Position numbers and translations under genes: made by a program
DNA from: Thiotrichaceae bacterium
Lineage (GTDB): Bacteria > Pseudomonadota > Gammaproteobacteria > Beggiatoales > Beggiatoaceae
Length of the DNA stretch: 64,000 nucleotides
Reading direction: 5' to 3'
Assembly (NCBI GenBank): GCA_016745055.1
Contig: JADGDF010000002.1
Coordinates: 1-64,000, forward strand
The notes under the pieces: generated by a model
What the model was told of the DNA's origin: nothing
The model's database searches: none
The model's input: the letters and a program-made list of their open reading frames with translations, nothing else
Shown here: positions 8,748 to 17,346 of the stretch, piece after piece
Numbering within the stretch: position 1 is the first letter of the stretch
Layout of the letters: the number at the start of each line of letters is the position of its first letter

Positions 8748-8888
8748 GTGAAGGATAACCCTAGTTCAGCCCTACACGTTTATTTAGGCAATCTAAGAAC
8801 CACTGAGCGTTCCTTATTTGATTGGGAAACAGGGGAAGCTTCCCCATTTACGACTGAGACTTATAACAAACTACTACGTTTTTCTTAG
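8748..8888 (+). other. Open tail of an unrecognised gene just upstream of the first ATPase
   Basis: From about 8748 to the TAG at 8886-8888 one frame reads VKDNPSSALHVYLGNLRTTERS and ends GEASPFTTETYNKLLRFS. The first ATG of that frame (8706) lies within the IS630 scar, so that start is probably artificial. The stop is 13 bases before the ATPase ATG, and the AGAGGT ribosome site falls in between, which is the spacing of a true upstream operon gene. I read it as the 3' end of a cluster gene truncated by the IS630 insertion. I recognise no family. Confidence 0.35.
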
Positions 8889-8901
8889 ACTAGAGGTTCT
8901 C

Positions 8902-10926
8902 ATGCCACTTGGATTGACAGTTTTGGTGGGAGTATACTCCACCCTACGGGTGTTAGAATATCAGCAAAAACGCTATCAAAAAAGCTTACAAAAAGGTACT
9001 CCTCCTGCATCTATTCCACAGCAAAAATCACAGAGTCTTTCGCAAAAAATCCGTAGTATTAACTTGACAAAACGAAGTTCCAAAGCTGATCTAAACCTTT
9101 CGTTGGCAGGGGTCGGGTTGGCTGTATTGCAACCCCTAGTTTTACCTGGTTGGTCTTTTTTGAATGCATTTCTAATTGGTTACAGTGCCTATCCTTATAT
9201 GAAAGGATTTGAACGTTCTATTCTTGACAAAAAGATAAGCAATGATGTATTAGGCGCAGCTTGGATAATATTAGCCACCAGCGGTAATCAATATTTTGCA
9301 GCGACATTAGGCAATGTGGTTTATCATCTTGGTACCAACTTTATTGAAAAAAACCGTCAATCTTCTCGGGACTCAATGGTGCATATTTTTGACCGAGAAA
9401 ATCGGCAAGCCTGGGTACTCAAAGAGGGGACTGAAATTGCAATTCCGCTCATACAAGTGATGACTGGTGATGTTGTGATTATTCGCAGTGGAGATATGAT
9501 TCCTGTGGATGGAACTATTATCCAAGGGTCTGCCCGCATTGATCAACATGTATTGACCGGCGAATCCCAAGCCGTTGAAAAGTCAGTTAATGATCAGGTT
9601 TTTGCTTCTACTTTGTTAATCAGTGGGCAAATTCAAGTATTAGTTGAAAAAGCAGGTAACGATACAGTGGTGGCTAAAATTGAAACAACACTGGCTCAAA
9701 CCACAGATTTCAAAAGTACATTACAAATGAAAGGTGAGGAATGGGCTGATAAGTCTGCACCTTATTTATTAGGTTTTGCAGGACTAACGGCTTTGGTTGC
9801 TGGTCCTGCTTCGGGGGCTGCAGTTCTCAATGCTCAAATTGGCTATCAACTTAGAATGGTGGCGCCCCTCAGCACTCTACGCTATTTATCAAAGGCTACT
9901 CACGATAGTATCTTGGTTAAAGACGGACGTTCCCTAGAAACTTTAAACACAATTGATACCTTTTTGTTTGACAAGACGGGCACGCTGACTGAAGAGCAGC
10001 CCCATGTTGGACAGGTAGTTATTTGGGGACATTATACTGAAGAACAGGTGTTAAGATTAGCCGCCATTGCTGAATTTAAATTGACTCATCCGGTCGCCAA
10101 AGCTATTTTGCAAGCTTACGCTCGTTACGAACAACCCCTGCCGGAACTTGATAACACCCACTATGAAATGGGATTCGGTACCAAAGTGAGCTGGGAAGAA
10201 CAGATAATTCGTGTGGGTAGTTTGCGTTTTATGCAAAACGAAGGTTTATTGTTGGATGATAACACCCAAACTGAGCTTGAACCCATCTATGTTCAAGGAC
10301 ATTCTGTGGTACTGGTTGGCATAAATAACAATGTTATTGGAGCCATTGAAATTAAGCCAACAATCCGTAGCGAAATTCCAGCGTTGATTGCAAACTTAAA
10401 ACAGCGAGGTAAGCACGTAGCCATTGTATCTGGTGATCATGATAAACCCACACAACGTTTGGCTCAACAATTGGGCATTGAAGAATACTTTGCTGAAGTC
10501 TTGCCAGAAGATAAAGCCAATATTGTAGATTTGCTCAAGCAACAAGGTCGTAAAGTTTGCTTTGTAGGTGATGGTATTAATGATACCATTGCAATGAAAA
10601 AGGCACAGGTATCTATTTCCTTACAGGGAGCTTCCAGCATTGCCACGGATACAGCCGATATTTTATTAATGAGTGGTGATTTGAAGCCCTTAGTTAAACT
10701 GTTAGATATTGCCCAAAACCTGCAAAAGACTATGTACAGAAGTGCCTGGTTAGTTGCTATCCCCAGTACTGTGGTATTAAGCAGTAGTTTGCTTCTACAT
10801 ACAGGATTGTTGTTCGCTATTTTGGTGAAGAATACATTTTTAAGTTCTAATGTTTTTTATGTTCTGCAAAAATCTAAACCTCATTTACAGTCAGAGAAAG
10901 CATTGCCAAACTCTACAAAATTATAG
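8902..10926 (+). CDS. P1B-like P-type ATPase without CPx metal site (copy 1)
   Basis: The 674-residue membrane pump starts at ATG 8902 behind AGAGGT. The machinery is intact: TGES (219-222), Asp357 in DKTGTLT, His396-Pro397 and GDGIND (556-561). The transport site is not. Where CtpC-like P1B pumps have a D-Y-S-C-A-L-R-L-type motif before the cytosolic loop, this protein has IGYQLRMVAP (Gly314, Tyr315, Gln316) with no Cys, His or acidic ligand. The last helices also lack the expected His-Asn pair (VKNTFLSSN). There is no N-terminal heavy-metal-associated domain. It probably couples ATP hydrolysis to movement of something other than a soft metal ion, or is regulatory. It sits among biosynthetic enzymes and has a close paralogue 2 kb downstream. 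Confidence 0.8.
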   Translation: MPLGLTVLVGVYSTLRVLEYQQKRYQKSLQKGTPPASIPQQKSQSLSQKIRSINLTKRSSKADLNLSLAGVGLAVLQPLVLPGWSFLNAFLIGYSAYPYMKGFERSILDKKISNDVLGAAWIILATSGNQYFAATLGNVVYHLGTNFIEKNRQSSRDSMVHIFDRENRQAWVLKEGTEIAIPLIQVMTGDVVIIRSGDMIPVDGTIIQGSARIDQHVLTGESQAVEKSVNDQVFASTLLISGQIQVLVEKAGNDTVVAKIETTLAQTTDFKSTLQMKGEEWADKSAPYLLGFAGLTALVAGPASGAAVLNAQIGYQLRMVAPLSTLRYLSKATHDSILVKDGRSLETLNTIDTFLFDKTGTLTEEQPHVGQVVIWGHYTEEQVLRLAAIAEFKLTHPVAKAILQAYARYEQPLPELDNTHYEMGFGTKVSWEEQIIRVGSLRFMQNEGLLLDDNTQTELEPIYVQGHSVVLVGINNNVIGAIEIKPTIRSEIPALIANLKQRGKHVAIVSGDHDKPTQRLAQQLGIEEYFAEVLPEDKANIVDLLKQQGRKVCFVGDGINDTIAMKKAQVSISLQGASSIATDTADILLMSGDLKPLVKLLDIAQNLQKTMYRSAWLVAIPSTVVLSSSLLLHTGLLFAILVKNTFLSSNVFYVLQKSKPHLQSEKALPNSTKL

Positions 10927-10947
10927 ATTGTTTTAGGGAGATTTATT

Positions 10948-11967
10948 ATGACAACAAGCATGACAACCCAACAACGCCAGGCCATTAAAATTTTTACGCA
11001 CAAAGGTAATGTGCCTGATTCTGAAAGTGAACAATACCACTTGAATGTTAGCCAATACCCAAATTCAGAAGGGTTAAAAGCAGAAGTGTTACGTCGCTGG
11101 AATCAAGATGGTATTATGGTGGTATCAAACAGTGGCATGACGCATTTGAGCGAGTTAAAACGTTGGGGCGCAATGATTTTTGATGATTTTGTAGATTATG
11201 AAGGGGGGTCAGCTCCACGCAGTGCTTGGGGGGAAGGAGTTTTCAATATTGATGATACCCCTTCGCATATTAACATGTGCTATCACAACGAAATGTGTTA
11301 TTTGCCTGCCTACCCACGTTGTTTTCTGGTTGGTTCCCTTGCTGTACCAAAGCTAGGTGGAGAAACAATGGTATCAGACAACCATGCAACTACCACTGCT
11401 TTATTAGCCACGGATGTAGGACAACAACTCAAAACCCGACGAGTACGTTATATCCGCAATATGACAGATAAACATAGCGATAAACTAAGCTACAAATCTT
11501 GGCAAGATACGTTTAAAACAGAAAGCCGTGAAGATGTGGAACGCTATATTGCCAAGACAGATTGGGAATATGAATGGTTAGATGATGGTACCTTGCGGAC
11601 GTCCTATATCGTTGATGCGTATGAATGGCATGAAAATTTGCAAGAAAACCTATTTTTCTCTGGTATGGTCAGTCATGCTTCATTTTTTGATCAATGGACG
11701 GGCTTTAATCAACTTGATGATCCAGAGCGTCCTTTCACGATGACTTATGGTGATGGCCAACCGTTTAATGACAATGAATTACAAATACTATTTGATATTT
11801 ACAATAAGCGTAGTTTTCCTATTCGTTGGCAACAATTTGATTTAGCCATCTTAGATAATTTACGTTGGACCCATGCACGTCCTGCATTTCAGCTAACTGA
11901 AAACGAACAACGGGTAATGGGAGTCTCAATGGGTATGATGAGACAACGTGTCGGTGCACATTTTTAA
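10948..11967 (+). CDS. SyrP/TauD-like Fe(II)/2-oxoglutarate-dependent oxygenase
   Basis: The 339-residue cytosolic enzyme has the facial triad: His113-Asn-Glu115 (CYHNEMCY) and His309 in DNLRWTHARPAF, with Arg311 placed to bind 2-oxoglutarate. GGETMVSDN follows the first two ligands as in SyrP, clavaminate-synthase-like and TfdA-type proteins. The Glu in place of the commoner Asp is typical of SyrP-like hydroxylases in secondary metabolism. It starts 21 bases after the ATPase stop behind a GGGAG site. It probably hydroxylates or desaturates an acid intermediate. It is more SyrP-like than taurine-dioxygenase-like, so I see no direct link to sulfonate use. Confidence 0.8.
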   Translation: MTTSMTTQQRQAIKIFTHKGNVPDSESEQYHLNVSQYPNSEGLKAEVLRRWNQDGIMVVSNSGMTHLSELKRWGAMIFDDFVDYEGGSAPRSAWGEGVFNIDDTPSHINMCYHNEMCYLPAYPRCFLVGSLAVPKLGGETMVSDNHATTTALLATDVGQQLKTRRVRYIRNMTDKHSDKLSYKSWQDTFKTESREDVERYIAKTDWEYEWLDDGTLRTSYIVDAYEWHENLQENLFFSGMVSHASFFDQWTGFNQLDDPERPFTMTYGDGQPFNDNELQILFDIYNKRSFPIRWQQFDLAILDNLRWTHARPAFQLTENEQRVMGVSMGMMRQRVGAHF

Positions 11968-11976
11968 GAGGGTATT

Positions 11977-13083
11977 ATGCGTATTAAAAAGGTATCTTTA
12001 TACCGCAAAGAAATGCCGATGGTGTGTGGTAAATTTTCGTGTTCTTTAGAACCTGGCACAGAGACGGCAGATGTCGTTATTACCCGCATAGAAACTGAAT
12101 GTGGTTTAGTGGGCTATGGCGAAGCAGGTTCTGTAGGTGGCTATCCCAATTATGCACTGGGTACGCTAGCGAGTAGTGCAGAACTGATTGAGCGGCATTT
12201 AATGAGTAAAGACCCCCGCGATCTTAATCAGATTCAATACATCATGTCCTTGATTGATGGTCACGGAGCGACAAAAGCAGGGTTTGATATGGCCTGTTGG
12301 GACATTATTGGTAAAGCCTCTGGCAAGCCTTTGTATGAAATGTTAGGAGGCAAGTTTATTGAACAAGTGCCTTTGTATCGTTCTATCCCCACGATTGAAC
12401 CGGACGAAATGGTAAAATCAGTCGAAGACTGGCGTAGTGAAGGCTATAAAATGTTTCAGCTACGAGTCGGACATGGGGATATTCAAGCGGATTTAGCTCG
12501 TATTTCTGCAGTCATTTCTCAGCGTCAACCAGGAGAACTTTACACGGTAGATGTAGCAGGACATTGGCGACGCGACGAAGCTTTGTCTATTTTAAATGCA
12601 GTAAAAGAGTTGGATTTTACCATTGAGCAACCTTGCTGGATGATGGAAGACTGCATGTCTATCCGCGACCGTTGCCAATTCCCTATGAAGTTGGATAATA
12701 GCCTCAACAGTGTACATGATATTTTACGGGCTTATACCAAGCAAGCCTGTGACAGTATTGTATTGCAAATCAGTAAATATCCTGGGGTGAGTCATGCACG
12801 TTTAGCCCGAGATATAGCAGTCACTGGGAGTTTGGGTATTACTTATTCAACGCAGTGGGGGACGGAAATTACTGGCGCAGTACTGACACAATTGGCTATG
12901 ACTACGCCACCCAATCGCTTTATCAGTACCTTAGATATCCACAATTATTCTTCTTTATCTGTTGCCCATAATCATCCCATTAATGTTGAAAATGGTATGA
13001 TGTGGATGGCACATGATAAACCTGGTTTAGGTATAGAAGTGAATGATGCTGTTCTTGGTGAACCTAATCTGGTGATTGAATAA
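11977..13083 (+). CDS. Enolase-superfamily (MR/MLE-like) enzyme, copy 1
   Basis: The 368-residue protein has the capping domain (to about residue 125) and barrel of the superfamily. The metal ligands Asp192, Glu217 (IEQPC) and Asp240 (KLDN) are all present. The usual KxK base motif on the second strand is Gln161-Leu-Arg163 (FQLRVG), so one or both bases of the mandelate-racemase mechanism are altered. Lys267 (QISKY) may be the opposing base. The pattern is closest to cis-3-hydroxyproline dehydratase or hydroxyproline-betaine epimerase relatives. The superfamily abstracts an alpha-proton from a carboxylate, giving epimerisation or dehydration. It starts 9 bases after the oxygenase and is paralogous to the gene at 15170, with nearly identical length. 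Confidence 0.75.
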   Translation: MRIKKVSLYRKEMPMVCGKFSCSLEPGTETADVVITRIETECGLVGYGEAGSVGGYPNYALGTLASSAELIERHLMSKDPRDLNQIQYIMSLIDGHGATKAGFDMACWDIIGKASGKPLYEMLGGKFIEQVPLYRSIPTIEPDEMVKSVEDWRSEGYKMFQLRVGHGDIQADLARISAVISQRQPGELYTVDVAGHWRRDEALSILNAVKELDFTIEQPCWMMEDCMSIRDRCQFPMKLDNSLNSVHDILRAYTKQACDSIVLQISKYPGVSHARLARDIAVTGSLGITYSTQWGTEITGAVLTQLAMTTPPNRFISTLDIHNYSSLSVAHNHPINVENGMMWMAHDKPGLGIEVNDAVLGEPNLVIE

Positions 13084-13087
13084 TACT

Positions 13088-15160
13088 ATGTCGCTACTTC
13101 TCACACTTGCAGGTCTTACCTTGGGAGGCGCTGCATCATTTCTTGCTGATAAACTGCCTGACAAAACCAAGTTACCCTTTGCTGGTGGGAGTCAACTGAC
13201 TGACAAAATTAAATCACAATGGGTACAACGTAAAACTGGTTTAGCTAACACAAAAGTAGAGGACAAAACGGTAGAGACTTCTCCCAAAATGTCCCCTGCC
13301 GAAACTGAGGCGGCTCACCAACAAGGTATCGCTCTCAGTGCTGCTAGTTTGTTGGTTATAGGAACAATAACTACACCTGTGGTGGCTTGGCTGGGTTTGC
13401 CCCTGTTGGGTTACAATGTTACTTATCTGCTGCGTAAAGTTTGGCATTCACTGCATAATCAAGGCAACTTTTCAGTTATTTTGCTGGATGTTTTATCAAT
13501 CGTATTTGCAATTTTTCTCGGTTTTTTCTTCATTGCCGCGTTGTTATTCAGTGCTATCTTCACAGCTAACCGCTTAATTGCTAGAACAGAGCGTGAGGCA
13601 CAAACGGATTTTAGCCGTATTTTTGGCGAATTATCCGACACTGTTTGGTTGTTGCAAGATGGAGCTGAAATTGAAGTCCCTTTGAGTAGTTTAAATGCTC
13701 AGGATGTGATTGTGGTTCATGCAGGCGATATGATACCTGTTGATGGGCATATTGTCGCAGGAGAAGGGCTGATAGATCAGCATTTATTGACTGGGGAGTC
13801 TCAGCCGGTAGAAAAAAAGGTAAGTGACCCCGTACTAACTTCAACCTTGTTAATTTCTGGTAGTCTGCACATTGTGGTTGAAAAACAGGGGTCTGAAACG
13901 ATTACGGGACAAATCGCTAAAACGTTGGAACATGCCGCTAGCTTTAAGCATAAAGTACAATCACGGGGCGAATATCTGGTTGAACAAGGGGCTTTTTATA
14001 CTTTGCTTGCATCAGGATTGACATTGCCTTTTCTTGGCTTGAACAAAGCAGTCGCCATTAGTTACAGTGGCTTTGGTTACCAAATGCGCATGGCTGCCCC
14101 ATTGATGGTATTAAATTATTTACGTATCGCTTCGCGCAATGGTATTTTGGTCAAAGATGGACAGGCTTTAGATACATTACATAGTGTGGATACCGTAATC
14201 TTTGACAAAACAGGGACTTTGACTGAAGAAACCCCCCAAGTTGAACAGTTGATTGCTTGTCATGGTTTTACAGAACAGCAATTATTACACTATGCTGCGA
14301 GTGCTGAGCAACGTCAAAAACACCCTGTTGCTCAAGCAATTACCAACTATGTTCAACAACAAGAGATGGAATTATTAGTTTTAGAACACAGTGAATATGT
14401 TATTGGGCATGGATTGCTAGCCACATTATTGGATACTGCGAAACAGCAAAATATTCGGGTCAAAGTTGGCAGCCAACGTTTTATCCAATCAGCTAATATT
14501 GAAGTGCCAGACAATATTGTACACATGCAACATGAAGCCGGTGCAAAAGGCCATTCTGTGGTATATGTAGCTTCTGAACAAGGACAACTGATTGGGGCAA
14601 TTGAATTGCGTCCTGCTTTACGTTCTCAGGCTAAAGACGCTATCGCAGCTTTGCATAAATTGGGCATAAAAGTTTATATTATTTCAGGCGATCAAGAAAA
14701 ACCTACCCGCCATTTAGCTCAAAGTCTTGGGATTGATGCTTATTTTTCAGAAACATTGCCGCAGGATAAAGCAAAACATGTTGAAGAATTGCAAGCTCAA
14801 GGACGCAAAGTCTGTTTTGTGGGTGATGGTATTAATGATTCTGTCGCCTTACAAAAAGCTGATGTGTCCGTTTCTCTGCATGGAGCAGCTACCATCGCTC
14901 AAGATACTGCTGATATTGTATTAATGACCCCTAATTTATCACATATCCCTTATTTAATTCGTATGTCTAAAGAATTAGATACACGTATGACCTTGAGTGA
15001 ACAATTGAATATGGGGTCTGGGGCTGTTTGTGTGTCAGGAGTATTCTTGTTGGGTATGGGAACAAGTGGCGCTATTTTTCTTTACTCCGCAGGTTTATTA
15101 ACGAATTTAGGGAATGCATTATTACCTTTATTTATTCATCCAGAAAAAAGCAATTCTTGA
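13088..15160 (+). CDS. P1B-like P-type ATPase without CPx metal site (copy 2)
   Basis: The 690-residue pump begins at ATG 13088, five bases after the enolase-like gene ends (an in-frame TTG at 13076 overlaps that gene). TGES starts at Thr235, the phosphorylated Asp373 is in DKTGTLT, and GDGIND starts at Gly579. As in copy 1, the transport motif is FGYQMRMAAP (Gly330, Tyr331, Gln332) instead of a Cys-containing site. The C-terminal helix pair (GAIFLYSAGLLTNLGN) carries no metal ligands. There is no HMA domain. An extra hydrophobic region near residues 85-165 and a Lys-rich N-terminus precede the actuator domain. The shared GYQ[LM]RM-AP motif shows that loss of ligands predates the duplication and is maintained by selection. 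Confidence 0.8.
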   Translation: MSLLLTLAGLTLGGAASFLADKLPDKTKLPFAGGSQLTDKIKSQWVQRKTGLANTKVEDKTVETSPKMSPAETEAAHQQGIALSAASLLVIGTITTPVVAWLGLPLLGYNVTYLLRKVWHSLHNQGNFSVILLDVLSIVFAIFLGFFFIAALLFSAIFTANRLIARTEREAQTDFSRIFGELSDTVWLLQDGAEIEVPLSSLNAQDVIVVHAGDMIPVDGHIVAGEGLIDQHLLTGESQPVEKKVSDPVLTSTLLISGSLHIVVEKQGSETITGQIAKTLEHAASFKHKVQSRGEYLVEQGAFYTLLASGLTLPFLGLNKAVAISYSGFGYQMRMAAPLMVLNYLRIASRNGILVKDGQALDTLHSVDTVIFDKTGTLTEETPQVEQLIACHGFTEQQLLHYAASAEQRQKHPVAQAITNYVQQQEMELLVLEHSEYVIGHGLLATLLDTAKQQNIRVKVGSQRFIQSANIEVPDNIVHMQHEAGAKGHSVVYVASEQGQLIGAIELRPALRSQAKDAIAALHKLGIKVYIISGDQEKPTRHLAQSLGIDAYFSETLPQDKAKHVEELQAQGRKVCFVGDGINDSVALQKADVSVSLHGAATIAQDTADIVLMTPNLSHIPYLIRMSKELDTRMTLSEQLNMGSGAVCVSGVFLLGMGTSGAIFLYSAGLLTNLGNALLPLFIHPEKSNS

Positions 15161-15169
15161 GTAATCTTT

Positions 15170-16279
15170 ATGCGTATTAATCGAGTTTCTTTATATCATA
15201 TCCACCTCCCCATGTTATGCTCTTCTTTTACCTGTTCACTGGAACCTGGTGTATCTAGTGCTGACGTGGTCATTGCAAAAGTTGAAACTGATGAAGGACT
15301 AGTGGGTTATGGTGAAGCAGGTGCAGTAGGCGGTTATCCCAATTATGCCAAAGGCATTCTTGCCAGCAGCGCAGAACTGATCAAGCGTCATCTTATTAAC
15401 AAAAACCCCTGTGACATTAACAGTATTCAACAAAGTATGTCTCTGATTGACGGCCATGGTTCAATCAAATCCGCTTTCGATATTGCCTGTTGGGATATTT
15501 TTGGCAAACTTTTAGGCCAGCCTATTAGCACTTTATTGGGTGGAAAATTAACAGATTCTGTGCCGATTTATCGTGGTTTACCTCTGAAAAAACCGGCTGA
15601 CATGGCAAAAGAAGCAGATGCTTGGCGTACAGAAGGGTATCGTTACCTGCTTATGAAGATAGGCTGTGGCAACCTTAATGAAGACATAGAATGCATTGAA
15701 GCCGTCATGCAAAATCGCCAGCCAGGGGAACATTATACGATAGATGCATCAGGACGTTGGCGGGTAGATGAAGCCTTAACTGTGCTCAAGGCCGTACAAC
15801 ACTTGGACTTCGTGCTTGAACAACCTTGCTGGACTTATGAAGAATGTCTGTCTGTGCGAGTGCGTACCCAACGTGCTATCAAGCTAGATAATGTTATTAC
15901 AGATATTGGCAAAGTACTACGGGCACAAGCGGATCGCTCTTGTGAACTTATGACCTTGAAAATTGACAAGCTGGGTGGTATCACACAGGCAAGAATTGCT
16001 AAAGATATTGCCTCCGCAGCAGCGATAGGGGTCACCATAGAAGCTCAATGGGGTACGGAAATTCTCGGTGCGGCTGTCACACAATTAGCGCTGACCACGC
16101 CCCCCAATCGACTATTAGCCGCACCAGATATTCATACCTACTCTTCAATTTCGACGACTAGCAACAATCCTATTAAGGTTGAAAATGGACAAATGAGTAT
16201 GAATAATGAATCAGCAGGTTTAGGTATTGTCGTGAATGATGATGCTTTGGGCGAAGCAAGTCTTGTGATTGAAGCGTAG
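15170..16279 (+). CDS. Enolase-superfamily (MR/MLE-like) enzyme, copy 2
   Basis: The 369-residue paralogue of the enzyme at 11977 aligns with it over its full length. The metal ligands Asp192 (TIDASGRW), Glu217 (LEQPC) and Asp240 (KLDN) are kept. On the second strand the motif is Leu161-Met-Lys163 (LLMKIG), so the second Lys of KxK is present here but is Arg in copy 1. Lys267 (LKIDKLGG) is conserved. The two copies therefore differ exactly at the catalytic base and probably act on different substrates or opposite faces. It is the last gene of the cluster; it starts nine bases after the second ATPase, and a decayed IS4 element follows at once. Confidence 0.75.
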   Translation: MRINRVSLYHIHLPMLCSSFTCSLEPGVSSADVVIAKVETDEGLVGYGEAGAVGGYPNYAKGILASSAELIKRHLINKNPCDINSIQQSMSLIDGHGSIKSAFDIACWDIFGKLLGQPISTLLGGKLTDSVPIYRGLPLKKPADMAKEADAWRTEGYRYLLMKIGCGNLNEDIECIEAVMQNRQPGEHYTIDASGRWRVDEALTVLKAVQHLDFVLEQPCWTYEECLSVRVRTQRAIKLDNVITDIGKVLRAQADRSCELMTLKIDKLGGITQARIAKDIASAAAIGVTIEAQWGTEILGAAVTQLALTTPPNRLLAAPDIHTYSSISTTSNNPIKVENGQMSMNNESAGLGIVVNDDALGEASLVIEA

Positions 16280-16830
16280 AAATCTAACTTCCAAGACCTT
16301 GCTTAAAAATAGTTTTAGCCTTGTAACCCTGCTTGCAAACACGCATAGCTTTTTGTTCTGAGAACCATAAACCCATTCGATAGCATCAAATAAAAGCCAA
16401 GACAAGAAGTGCCAATAACCGACTGACTCTTTGTGGGTCGGTCAAATGCGCCTCTTCCAAATTAAAGCCACGGATTTTCAAGGCATTAACGAGTTTTAGA
16501 TAAGTTTATAGTTGTTAAGTTTACAGTTGTTTCGGGAATGGAATGCAGTAGATTTCTCGAAACGACCGAGAGAATTTCATCCTCGGTTTGTGTCAAATGT
16601 GTCATGGGTAGCTTCAGACAACCAATTCACCCATAAAGTTCTCAGTGAAGTGATTGTCCAACTATCATCACGTAGAAATCGTTGGAGACATTTGTCATTC
16701 GATTCTACTTGGGCATTATGCTCAAAATGCACTGCTCAGCTGAGATTTACTGTGTGCAACTCAATAATCGCTAACAGGCAATGCGCCATCAAAAAACATC
16801 GGGGTACACCAGGCTAATGTTGGTAGATTA
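16280..16830 (-). pseudogene. IS4-family transposase remnant
   Basis: Leftward, the piece at about 16490-16280 reads [19 protein letters not shown], then LLALLVLAF, and ends KAKTIFKQGLGS. This is the C-terminus of an IS4-group transposase with TGA where the family has Trp. The piece at about 16830-16600 gives AHCLLAIIELHTVNLS and CLQRFLRDDSW in mixed frames, matching the N-terminus. The catalytic middle is deleted. The remnant abuts the 3' end of the metabolic cluster (stop at 16279). Confidence 0.65.
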
Positions 16831-17346
16831 TCTACCAACTGCTTCAGTTTTGTTGGGCTTTACATCATCAATGAATTTTGGTTATCAAATAAATGGGAAA
16901 TCATAAACTGTATTAAAAATTTATTAACACTATTTTATGCCCTGTCGTCAGGATACAACCTAAGTTTTTCAGTAAAAAATTAAATTTATGAATAACCAAT
17001 ATCATTTTTGTTTTTCCTTTACACTAATGTGATAGCATAATGCGTAATTTACTCACAATTAAGACCTTCACTTTCATAGCTTTTATAATATACTTAACAT
17101 TAGTTGATGTAAGTTTTATGGGTAACTATTTTGAGTACACAATGGCAAATTTTTATCTATAAATTTTACAAAATAGTATAGTGAGTAATTTTTCGTATAT
17201 GATTTAAATTGTATTTAATGGCAGGTAGGTTGAGTTATGTGGTATATGATAGAAACAAAGGTATTTAAATACTTTACAATACATTGACTTCTAATCAGAG
17301 ACATAACTTTAAATACTCATATTTCAACTATGAGAGGTTCAAGACC
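16831..17346. other. AT-rich gap upstream of the SMR exporter
   Basis: No convincing coding sequence is seen. The next gene is a guanidinium-type exporter, so I looked for guanidine riboswitch hairpins with ACGR loops and found none. Upstream promoter elements are likely but not assignable by eye. Confidence 0.4.

Noticed and set aside
8818-8901. Upstream extension of the first ATPase reading frame
   Set aside because: The region overlaps the better coding frame ending at 8888 and lacks a ribosome site; ATG 8902 behind AGAGGT fits.
16512-16817. 101-residue plus-strand ORF downstream of the metabolic cluster
   Set aside because: The opposite strand over the same stretch contains IS4 transposase N-terminal pieces; the plus-strand translation has no recognisable pattern and is probably a shadow.
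17041-17346. Guanidine riboswitch upstream of the SMR exporter
   Set aside because: I looked for ACGR-loop hairpins and found none that can be supported.
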